NCBI GenBank assembly: GCA_028287545.1
Contig: JAQBPL010000093.1
Span: 1 to 5,829 of the forward strand
Source: Vulcanimicrobiota bacterium
Lineage (GTDB): Bacteria > Eremiobacterota > Eremiobacteria > Baltobacterales > Baltobacteraceae
Length of the DNA stretch: 5,829 nt
Direction: 5' to 3'
Part shown: positions 1 through 5,805 of the stretch, piece after piece
Numbering within the stretch: position 1 is the first letter of the stretch
Layout of the letters: each line of letters begins with the position of its first letter
The notes under the pieces: generated by a model
What the model was told of the DNA's origin: nothing
The model's input: only the letters and a program-made list of their open reading frames with translations
Database searches by the model: none
Program-made: the position numbers and the translations under genes

Positions 1-99
1 CCCGAAACCAAGGCGGCGACCGGCCAAAGCGTCACCGACCGCGCTATACAAGCCGAAAGCGCCGTCGCTCGGGCTGGCCGCGTCGAAAGGAACCGTCAT
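1..99 (-). CDS. Possible 5' end of a divergent gene, cut by the window edge; function unknown
   Basis: On the minus strand an ATG at 99 opens a frame that stays open for all 33 codons to the window edge. The peptide begins MTVPFDAASPSDGAFGLY and has a balanced composition, unlike the arginine-rich antisense frames elsewhere in this GC-rich window. A purine-rich GGCGAGG lies directly against the ATG, which is too close to be a good Shine-Dalgarno site. About 23 of 32 codons after the start end in G or C, which is modest here. If real, the gene is transcribed away from the operon, with only 26 bases between the two starts, so any promoters would have to overlap coding sequence. The alternative is a plus-strand gene tail: a plus-strand frame is open from base 2 to a TGA at 155-157. 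I do not recognise a family. Confidence 0.3.
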   Translation of the reverse strand, partial: MTVPFDAASPSDGAFGLYSAVGDALAGRRLGFG

Positions 100-125
100 C
101 CTCGCCGGACGACGTTCACCGCACC

Positions 126-1148
126 GTGCCGAATCCCTCACACACCACCGCCGATGACACGCGCGACGGATTCACCGGCGCCGTCGGATCGACGCCCCTG
201 ATCGGCCTGCCCAAACTCTCTGCGGCGCTGGGCCGCACGATCATGGGCAAAGCAGAGTTCCTCAATCCCGGCGGTTCCGTCAAGGACCGGGCGGCGCTGG
301 GGATCATCAGCGATTTCGAAGCCCGTGGGCTCCTCGGGCCGGGGAGCGTCGTCGTCGAGGGGACGGCCGGCAATACCGGGATCGGCTTGGCGCTGGTCGG
401 CAACGCCCGCGGGTATCGAACGATCATCGTGATGCCAGACGATCAAGCGCCCGAGAAGTACGCGCTGCTGCGAGCCTTCGGCGCCGAATTGCACGTCGTC
501 CCCGCGGTCGGCTTCGCCGACGACGCGAACTACTATCACGTTGCCCGGCGCCTCGCCGAATCGACGCCGGACGCCGTCTGGGCGAATCAGTTCGAGAACA
601 CCGCGAACCGCGACGCGCACGAACGGACCACGGGACCCGAGATCTTCGCGCAAACAGGCGGCGCGCTCGACGCGTTCGTCGCCGCTGCGGGAACGGGCGG
701 CACGATCGCCGGCTGCGGGCGCGCGCTAAAGGCGCGCGATCCGCAGATCCGCGTTATCCTCGCCGATCCGTACGGCTCGGCGCTCTACAGTTACGTCAAG
801 ACCGGTCAGCTTGCGACCGAAGGCGATTCGAATGCCGAGGGGATCGGCATCAAACGCATCGTCGCGAACTTCGCCGGCGCGCCGGTCGACGATGCGCTGC
901 GCGTCGACGACCGCACGATGGTCGAGATGGCGCACTGGCTGCTGCGCGAGGAAGGGCTCTTCGTCGGCGGCTCCGCCGCCCTAAACGTCGCGGCGGCGGC
1001 GCGCGTCGCACGGAACCTGCCCGCCGGGAGCCGCGTCGTCACGATCCTCTGCGACGGCGGCGAGCGCTACCGCTCGCGCCTGTACGATGCGACCTGGCTC
1101 GCCGAAAACGACGTCGTGCCGGCCGCGTCCGGTCTCGAGTTCTTGTGA
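126..1148 (+). CDS. Cysteine synthase-family PLP-dependent enzyme
   Basis: Fold-type II PLP enzyme of 340 residues (E. coli CysK has 323), expected to make L-cysteine from O-acetylserine and sulfide in the cytoplasm. Visible motifs: GSTPLI at 21-26 near the N-terminus, NPGGSVKDR at 47-55 with Lys53 as the predicted Schiff-base lysine, EGTAGNTGIGLA at 78-89 (substrate loop), GTGGT at 188-192 (PLP phosphate loop), ADPYGSALYSY at 212-222, EGIG at 237-240 and CDGGERY at 308-314. The EGTAGNTG and DPxGSALYSY pattern fits the cysteine synthase subgroup seen in fungi and some proteobacteria better than classical CysK. Gly310 sits where classical enzymes have the serine that contacts the pyridine nitrogen, so the exact substrate is open. 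GTG at 126 is the only in-frame start before the conserved core. The stop overlaps the moaC start. Confidence 0.9.
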   Translation: MPNPSHTTADDTRDGFTGAVGSTPLIGLPKLSAALGRTIMGKAEFLNPGGSVKDRAALGIISDFEARGLLGPGSVVVEGTAGNTGIGLALVGNARGYRTIIVMPDDQAPEKYALLRAFGAELHVVPAVGFADDANYYHVARRLAESTPDAVWANQFENTANRDAHERTTGPEIFAQTGGALDAFVAAAGTGGTIAGCGRALKARDPQIRVILADPYGSALYSYVKTGQLATEGDSNAEGIGIKRIVANFAGAPVDDALRVDDRTMVEMAHWLLREEGLFVGGSAALNVAAAARVARNLPAGSRVVTILCDGGERYRSRLYDATWLAENDVVPAASGLEFL

Positions 1149-1648
1149 GCGGCGATACGCCGGCGCCGAAGCCGTCGCACATCACGGCGGAGGGGTCGCT
1201 GGTGATGGTCGACGTCCTGGCCAAAGCGCCGACGTCACGGGCCGCGAGCGCCGAGGCGTCGGTGCGTCTGGGTGCGGCTGCGGCGGAAGCGCTGCGGACC
1301 GCGACGCTTCCGAAGGGCGATGCGTTCGTCGCCGCGCAACTGGCCGGGATCATGGCCGCGAAACGCACGAGCGAGTTGATCCCGCTCGCCCATCCGATCC
1401 CGCTCGGCGCGGTCGACGTCGCGTTCGCGTGGGCCGACGCGACGACGCTGCGCATCACTACGCGCGCGACCACCGTCGGACAGACCGGCGTCGAAATGGA
1501 GGCGATGGTCGCCGCCAGCGTCGCGGCGCTCACGATCTACGACATGTGCAAGGCGCTCGACAAGGGTATCGTCATCGAGCGGGTGCGCCTGCTCGAGAAG
1601 TCGGGCGGAAAATCCGGCGACTGGCGCGTCGCCGAGCCGGCCCCATGA
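1145..1648 (+). CDS. moaC: Cyclic pyranopterin monophosphate synthase MoaC
   Basis: MoaC converts 3',8-cyclo-7,8-dihydro-GTP, the MoaA product, into cyclic pyranopterin monophosphate in early molybdenum cofactor synthesis. The protein has 167 residues (E. coli 161) and the family blocks are intact: KGD at 57-59, AGIMAAKRTSELIPLAHP at 67-84, TGVEMEA at 114-120, IYDMCKALDKG at 131-141, and LLEKSGGKSG near the C-terminus. Lys57, His83, Asp133 and Lys136 match the catalytic-pocket residues known in E. coli MoaC. The GTG start at 1145 shares a GTGA with the stop of the cysteine synthase gene and has no strong Shine-Dalgarno site, which suggests coupled translation. The partner gene moaA is not in the window. 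The next gene acts late in the same pathway. Confidence 0.97.
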   Translation: MSGDTPAPKPSHITAEGSLVMVDVLAKAPTSRAASAEASVRLGAAAAEALRTATLPKGDAFVAAQLAGIMAAKRTSELIPLAHPIPLGAVDVAFAWADATTLRITTRATTVGQTGVEMEAMVAASVAALTIYDMCKALDKGIVIERVRLLEKSGGKSGDWRVAEPAP

Positions 1649-2154
1649 CCGTTCATCCCGTCGCCGTGATCGTGCTGTCGGACCGCGCGCACAGCGGCGA
1701 GCGGCCCGACGCGTGCATTCCGGTCGTGCGCGATGCGTTGCGAGCGGAGCCGCTGGCGATCGACGACGAGCGCGTGCTGCCCGACGACGCGGCGGCGCTG
1801 CAGGCGGCGCTGATCGAGTTGTGCGACGGCGGAACCCGCTTGATCCTCACCTCCGGCGGCACGGGCCTCGGAGAGCGCGACCGCACACCGCAGGCGACCG
1901 CCGCAGTCCTCGACTACGAGGTGCCCGGGATCGCCGAAGTGATGCGGTTCGCCTCGATGCGTCACGCGCCCGGCGCGATGCTCTCGCGCGCGATCGCCGG
2001 CGTGCGGAACCGGTCCCTGATCGTGAACCTGCCGGGGAGTCCGAAGGCGGTGCGTGAAACCCTCGACGCAATCGTCGGCGCGCTGCCGCACGCGCTCGAT
2101 CTGCTGGCCGGAAACGCAACAGATCACCATCCGGCCGGGTATGGGGAACGATGA
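1645..2154 (+). CDS. Molybdopterin adenylyltransferase, MogA/MoaB type
   Basis: This member of the MoaB/MogA family (MoCF-binding fold), 169 residues long, is predicted to activate molybdopterin with ATP to adenylyl-molybdopterin before metal insertion. Visible features: a VIVLSDR strand at 8-14, the PDD turn at 46-48 (Asp47 matches a catalytic Asp of MogA), TSGGTGLGERDRTPQAT at 69-85 with Asp79 matching the second Asp, PGIAEVMR at 94-101, LSR at 113-115, and LPGSPKA at 129-135. The RDRTPQAT block resembles MogA, while the length is closer to MoaB (about 170) than to E. coli MogA (195), so I leave the symbol blank. The ATG at 1645 lies in an ATGA shared with the moaC stop. The frame is open further upstream (from 1087), but that extension is an arginine-rich shadow of moaC. 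Confidence 0.93.
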   Translation: MTVHPVAVIVLSDRAHSGERPDACIPVVRDALRAEPLAIDDERVLPDDAAALQAALIELCDGGTRLILTSGGTGLGERDRTPQATAAVLDYEVPGIAEVMRFASMRHAPGAMLSRAIAGVRNRSLIVNLPGSPKAVRETLDAIVGALPHALDLLAGNATDHHPAGYGER

Positions 2155-3467
2155 CTTTCCAGGCCGCGCAGTCGTACCTGCTCGGGTTGATCAACGAGAA
2201 CGCCTCTCGCCGGATGCCGAACCGGCTCGACCGCATCGACGCGTTTCTGGACGCGCTCGGCAACCCGCATCGCGCGTATCCGACCCTGCACGTTGCGGGC
2301 ACGAGCGGGAAAGGTTCGACCTCGACGATGCTCGCGGCGGTGCTGCAGGCGTCCGGGCGGCGCACCGGTTTGCACACGAAACCGCACCTCGCCAGCGTGA
2401 CGGAGCGCGCGCGCGTCAACGGCGTCCCGATTCCGGACGATGCGTTCGGTGATCTGATCGGCGAGATGCTCACGGCGGTCGACCGGGTCGCGTACGAGCA
2501 CGGCAAGCCCACGTACTACGAAACGCTCTTGGCGCTGGCGTTCCTGTGGTTCGCGCGCTGCGAAGTCGACGTCGCCGTGATCGAAGCGGGTCTGGGGGGG
2601 ACGCTCGACGGCACGAACGTGCTGCGCCCGAAGGTCAGCGTCATCACCAACGTCGGTTTGGATCATACCGACGTCTTGGGCGACACGCTCGAAGACATCG
2701 CGCGCGACAAAGCCGGAATCGCCAAAGAAGGCGTGCCGCTGGTGAGCGACGTGCGCGATCCGGGCGCGCGCGCGGCGATCGAGCGCATCTGCGCCGACGT
2801 CGGCGCGCCGTTCGTTTCGGTCGCCGACACCGTCACGATCGAACAGCGCCCCGGCGAGCGCTACGGCCAATCGTTCGCGGTCACCACGCCCCTGGACCGC
2901 TACGAGATCGCGCTCCCGGTGCTCGGCCGATTCCAGCAGCGGAATGCGGCCACGGCGATTCGCGCGCTGGAACACCTCCCGCCCGACTTGCGCCCGACGC
3001 GCTCGGAGATCGAAACGGGGCTCGCGCGAGCGATCATCCCGGGGCGGATGGAGTTCTTCCCGTCTCACCCGGGCGTCGTGTTCGACATTGCGCACAACGC
3101 CGACAAGGCGCAGAGCCTGGCCGACGCGCTCGCCGAGACGTTCCCGAACCGCCGCTTCACCTTCGTCATCGCGGTCGGCGAATCGAAGGACGCGTTCGAG
3201 GTGATCCGCCCGTTCGTGCCGCTGGACGGCTCGTTTATCTTCACGACCTTCGCCGTCCCCGGGCGGGAGGCGTCGCGGCCGCAGCGGCTGGCGTCGATCG
3301 CCGGCGAACTCGGCGCGTGGGGCCGCGCGATCACCGACCCGGTCGAAGCGTTCGCTATCGCGCGGCGCAACGCCGAAGCGGACGACATCATCGTCGTCAC
3401 CGGCTCCACGTTCGTCGTAGCGACGCTGCGCGGCTGGTGGATGGCGAACGTGGCCAGCAATGTCTGA
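2151..3467 (+). CDS. folC: Dihydrofolate synthase / folylpolyglutamate synthase FolC
   Basis: Mur-ligase-like ATP-dependent enzyme of 438 residues (E. coli 422). It adds glutamate to dihydropteroate and then extends the glutamate tail of folates. In order: P-loop AGTSGKGST at 49-57, TKPHL at 76-80 followed by ERARVNG at 85-91, TYYE at 121-124, EAGLGGTLDGTN at 145-156, NVGLDHTDVLG at 167-177, DKAGI at 186-190 with Lys187 as the likely carbamylated lysine, then the C-terminal domain with FQQRNA at 261-266, GRME at 298-301 and DIAHN at 312-316. The TKPHL and DIAHN forms differ from the usual TSPHL and DGAHN. Both catalytic activities are inferred from family membership; one cannot tell mono- from bifunctional by eye. 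The ATG start overlaps the preceding stop (ATGA) and has GGGGA at 2143-2147, closer than ideal for a ribosome binding site. Confidence 0.95.
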   Translation: MTFQAAQSYLLGLINENASRRMPNRLDRIDAFLDALGNPHRAYPTLHVAGTSGKGSTSTMLAAVLQASGRRTGLHTKPHLASVTERARVNGVPIPDDAFGDLIGEMLTAVDRVAYEHGKPTYYETLLALAFLWFARCEVDVAVIEAGLGGTLDGTNVLRPKVSVITNVGLDHTDVLGDTLEDIARDKAGIAKEGVPLVSDVRDPGARAAIERICADVGAPFVSVADTVTIEQRPGERYGQSFAVTTPLDRYEIALPVLGRFQQRNAATAIRALEHLPPDLRPTRSEIETGLARAIIPGRMEFFPSHPGVVFDIAHNADKAQSLADALAETFPNRRFTFVIAVGESKDAFEVIRPFVPLDGSFIFTTFAVPGREASRPQRLASIAGELGAWGRAITDPVEAFAIARRNAEADDIIVVTGSTFVVATLRGWWMANVASNV

Positions 3468-4332
3468 GCGCGCGAAGGCCGGCACGCGCGGCGCATTGCG
3501 CGTGCGCGACCGCGTCCTCCCGTGGGGCGTGAGGACGTACCTGATGGGGATCGTCAACGTCTCGCCCGACTCGTTTTCGGGCGACGGCATCCCCGAGGCG
3601 GGCGCCGCGGCCCAGCGCGCGCTCGCCCACATCGGGCACGGCGCCGATCTCATCGACGTCGGCGCCGAATCGACCCGTCCCGGCCACCACCCGATCGATG
3701 CGAAGACGGAACGCGCGCGGCTGATCCCGGCGGTGCGCGCGATTCGCGCGGCCGCACCCGACGCGATCCTCTCGGTCGACACGTTCAAATCCGCGCTCTT
3801 CGGCGAAGCGCGCGCGGCCGGCGGCGATCTGCTGAACTCGATTTGGGGTGCGCCGGCGGACTTGATCGCCGCCGCCGTCGAAGCGGGCACGCCGATCGTC
3901 GTCATGCACAACAAAGCGGTCGCGCTCTACGAACGGGACGTCGTCGACGAAGTGCTGGCGTTTCTCGCCGATGCCGCCGCGCGCTGCGTGCGCGCCGGGA
4001 TCCCGGCCGAACACGTCATTCTCGATCCGGGCATCGGCTTCGGCAAACTTCCGGAGCACAGCATCGCGCTGCTGGGCGCGCTCGACCGGCTCGTGGCGCT
4101 CGGCTTCCCGACGCTGGTCGGTACCTCGCGCAAGACGACGATCGGCAAGCTGACCGGCCGCGCCGTCGGCGCCCGCGAGTTCGGCACCGCCGCGACGGTC
4201 GCGCTCGCCGTCGCGGCCGGCATCGACATGGTCCGCGTGCACGACGTCGACGAACAAGGCGACGTCGTGCGCGTCGCCGACGCGATCGTTCGCGGCTGGC
4301 GCCCTGCCGGCTGGGTCGACCGCCTGCCGTGA
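3460..4332 (+). CDS. folP: Dihydropteroate synthase FolP
   Basis: TIM-barrel enzyme, 290 residues (E. coli 282), that condenses 6-hydroxymethyl-dihydropterin diphosphate with p-aminobenzoate to give dihydropteroate. It is the family targeted by sulfonamides. Both family signatures are present: MGIVNVSPDSFSGDG at 29-43 and DLIDVGAESTRPG at 63-75. Further ligand residues are SVDTF at 105-109 (Asp107), Asn126, DPGIGFGK at 189-196 (Asp189), GTSRK at 221-225 (Lys225) and RVHD at 259-262 (Arg259). Two usually conserved segments vary: NSIWG at 126-130 in place of the common NDI/NDV form, and VMHNK at 148-152 in place of MHM plus Gln or Arg. The start ATG lies 8 bases inside the end of folC, and the short N-terminal arm fits the family, so I keep it. 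Confidence 0.96.
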   Translation: MSERAKAGTRGALRVRDRVLPWGVRTYLMGIVNVSPDSFSGDGIPEAGAAAQRALAHIGHGADLIDVGAESTRPGHHPIDAKTERARLIPAVRAIRAAAPDAILSVDTFKSALFGEARAAGGDLLNSIWGAPADLIAAAVEAGTPIVVMHNKAVALYERDVVDEVLAFLADAAARCVRAGIPAEHVILDPGIGFGKLPEHSIALLGALDRLVALGFPTLVGTSRKTTIGKLTGRAVGAREFGTAATVALAVAAGIDMVRVHDVDEQGDVVRVADAIVRGWRPAGWVDRLP

Positions 4333-4688
4333 GGGCGCCTTCCGACACGATCGAATTGCGCGGAATCCGCGCCTGGGGTCACCACGGCGCCGACCCCCGC
4401 GAGCAGGACGTCGCGCAGCCCTTCGAGATCGACCTCGCGCTCGAGGTCGATCTGCAGGCCGCGCGCGCCAGCGACGCGCTCGCCGACACGGTGAACTACG
4501 CCGAACTGCACGCGAGCGTCGTGCGCACCGTCGCGCGCGAGCGCTGCGCGCTGCTCGAGCGGCTCGGCGAGCTGATCCTCGACGCCGTGATGACCGACCC
4601 GCGCATCGCGCGCGCCCGCGTCGCGCTCGCGAAGCCGCGCCTGCTCGCCGGCGCGACGCCCGTGGTCACGCTGCACCGGGCGCGGTGA
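4329..4688 (+). CDS. folB: Dihydroneopterin aldolase FolB
   Basis: FolB cleaves 7,8-dihydroneopterin to 6-hydroxymethyl-7,8-dihydropterin and glycolaldehyde, supplying FolK next door. With the GTG start at 4329 the protein has 119 residues, the usual family size. Visible: IELRGIRAWGHHG at 8-20, Glu25 (equivalent to Glu22 of the S. aureus enzyme), FEIDLALEVDL at 32-42, TVNYAEL at 54-60 with Tyr57, LLERLGELI at 75-83 with Glu77 (pterin anchor), and AKP at 101-103 with catalytic Lys102. These align without gaps in the N-terminal half with the S. aureus enzyme as I remember it. The frame is open far upstream inside folP, but that part is an arginine-rich shadow. The GTG shares a GTGA with the folP stop and has no clear Shine-Dalgarno site. 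Confidence 0.94.
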   Translation: MRAPSDTIELRGIRAWGHHGADPREQDVAQPFEIDLALEVDLQAARASDALADTVNYAELHASVVRTVARERCALLERLGELILDAVMTDPRIARARVALAKPRLLAGATPVVTLHRAR

Positions 4689-5158
4689 GCGCCGTGCCGC
4701 GCGCCGCGATCGGGATCGGCTCGAACGTCGGCGACGCGGCCGCCGCGGTGCGTCGCGCGTTCGTCCGATTGGCCGAACTCGGCACCGTGTGCGCGCGCTC
4801 CCCGCTCTACCGCAGCGTGCCGTGGGGCGTCAAGGAGCAGGACCCGTTCGTCAACGCCGCCGCACTGCTCGACACCGAGCTCGCCCCGCGCGAACTGCTC
4901 GGCGCCCTCAAGCGCATCGAGGGTGAAGAAGGCCGCGTCGCGACCTACCGTTGGGGGCCGCGCGTCCTCGATCTCGACATCCTCACCTACGGCGACGAGC
5001 GCATCGACGAACCCGACCTTATCGTTCCGCATCCCCGTCTGCACGAACGCGCGTTCGCGCTCGTGCCGCTGGCCGACATCGACGCGCGTTTTGCCGCGCA
5101 GCGTGACGCGCTGCCGCCCGGAGAGCGAGCCGGCGTCGTCGAAGACGCACTGCGATGA
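4685..5158 (+). CDS. folK: Hydroxymethyl-dihydropterin pyrophosphokinase FolK
   Basis: HPPK transfers pyrophosphate from ATP to 6-hydroxymethyl-7,8-dihydropterin, making the FolP substrate. The protein has 157 residues (E. coli 159). Motifs: GSNVGD at 12-17, SPLYRSVPWG at 39-48, QDPFVNAA at 52-59 with the pterin-contacting Phe-Val-Asn, and the HPPK signature RWGPRVLDLDIL at 89-100, where Asp96 and Asp98 are the two magnesium ligands. VPHPRLHERAF near residue 117 fits the C-terminal pattern. In the mobile loop GRVATYRWGPR, the arginine often found two residues after GR is absent (Ala86). GTG at 4685 overlaps the folB stop (GTGA). Together folB, folK, folP and folC cover the path from dihydroneopterin to dihydrofolate. 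Confidence 0.96.
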   Translation: MSAVPRAAIGIGSNVGDAAAAVRRAFVRLAELGTVCARSPLYRSVPWGVKEQDPFVNAAALLDTELAPRELLGALKRIEGEEGRVATYRWGPRVLDLDILTYGDERIDEPDLIVPHPRLHERAFALVPLADIDARFAAQRDALPPGERAGVVEDALR

Positions 5159-5805
5159 GACGACTGGCGGCCGCCTCGCTCGCTTGCGCCCTGGCGGCCT
5201 ACCCGGCCGCCGCACGAGCCGATCTGTTTTCGTCCGTGTCGTACGGCGTGCACGCCAGTACCATCGGCGACGGCATCACGCTGGAGAAGCCGCTCCTCTA
5301 CGACTTCAGCGTCCGCATCGAGACGGGCAACACAAGCATCTCCCAACAGTTCACGTACGACGGCAACCCGTACACGTCGACGACCAAGTACAACAACTTC
5401 GCCCTCATCGGCGACTACCGCCCGGGCGGCAGCCGCTACCGCATCAGCGGAGGCCTCGTCTTCGGCAACGACAGCATCGTCAACACCGCCCGCAACGAGA
5501 GCGCGCTCATCCGCATCGGCAGCAACTTCTACCCCACGGCCCAAACCGGCACGGTCACGACCCGCGTCAGTTTCCCCCACCCCTCCATCTACCTCGGCGC
5601 CGGCACCGGCACGGGCCTCATCCGAGGCTTCGCCCTCGCCTTCGACGCCGGCATCCTCATCCGCAACGGAACCGCCTCATCATCGGCCACCGGCACCCTG
5701 GCAAACAACCCCGCCTTCCAAACCGACCTCACGCGCCTGCAATCCGAACTGCGCACCCATCTTGTGGTGCCGGTCGTCAGCGTCGGCCTCACCTACCGTC
5801 CCTAG
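5155..5805 (+). CDS. Exported protein, probable outer-membrane beta-barrel, function unknown
   Basis: This 216-residue protein starts with a typical signal peptide: arginines at 2-3, a hydrophobic alanine/leucine core, and ARA|D giving cleavage after residue 22. The mature part (about 194 residues) is rich in Asn, Ser, Thr, Gly and Tyr, with short alternating strands and no hydrophobic helix, as in small outer-membrane barrels. Segments such as YRISGGLVFGND, a YPTAQTG loop, IYLGAGTGTG, FALAFDAGILIRNG and the terminal VVPVVSVGLTYRP resemble a family of proteobacterial barrel proteins that I recall with SGGLVYN, PYLGIG and PVVSVGLSY motifs. It ends in Pro, not the terminal Phe common in barrels. 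The ATG shares an ATGA with the folK stop, so it is in the folate operon although its site is the envelope. Its base composition also differs: C far exceeds G. No terminator is seen in the 24 bases after the stop. Confidence 0.8.
   Translation: MRRLAAASLACALAAYPAAARADLFSSVSYGVHASTIGDGITLEKPLLYDFSVRIETGNTSISQQFTYDGNPYTSTTKYNNFALIGDYRPGGSRYRISGGLVFGNDSIVNTARNESALIRIGSNFYPTAQTGTVTTRVSFPHPSIYLGAGTGTGLIRGFALAFDAGILIRNGTASSSATGTLANNPAFQTDLTRLQSELRTHLVVPVVSVGLTYRP

Noticed and set aside
2..157. Plus-strand frame open from base 2 to TGA at 155-157, as the tail of an upstream gene
   Set aside because: It would overlap the cysteine synthase gene by 32 bases, unlike the 4-8 base overlaps elsewhere, and its proline/arginine/lysine-rich peptide has no recognisable motif. 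It remains an alternative to the minus-strand call.
1087..1644. Upstream extension of the MogA/MoaB frame to a start at 1087
   Set aside because: It runs through moaC in another frame, is arginine-rich, and would add 186 residues with no homology in this family. The ATG at 1645 gives a family-sized protein and the operon's usual ATGA overlap.
2124..3914. 596-codon open frame on the minus strand, the longest in the window
   Set aside because: It lies antisense to folC and folP, which have clear family motifs. Its translation is arginine- and aspartate-rich with no recognisable domain, as expected of antisense frames in high-GC DNA.
3522..4328. Upstream extension of the FolB frame through folP
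   Set aside because: The extension is an arginine-rich shadow of folP. GTG at 4329 gives a 119-residue protein of normal size.
5176..5187. Lipoprotein signal (SLAC before Cys11) in the last gene
   Set aside because: Position -3 is Ser, not Leu, and only ten residues precede the Cys, too short for a lipoprotein signal. The ARA|D site at residue 22 fits ordinary signal peptidase cleavage.
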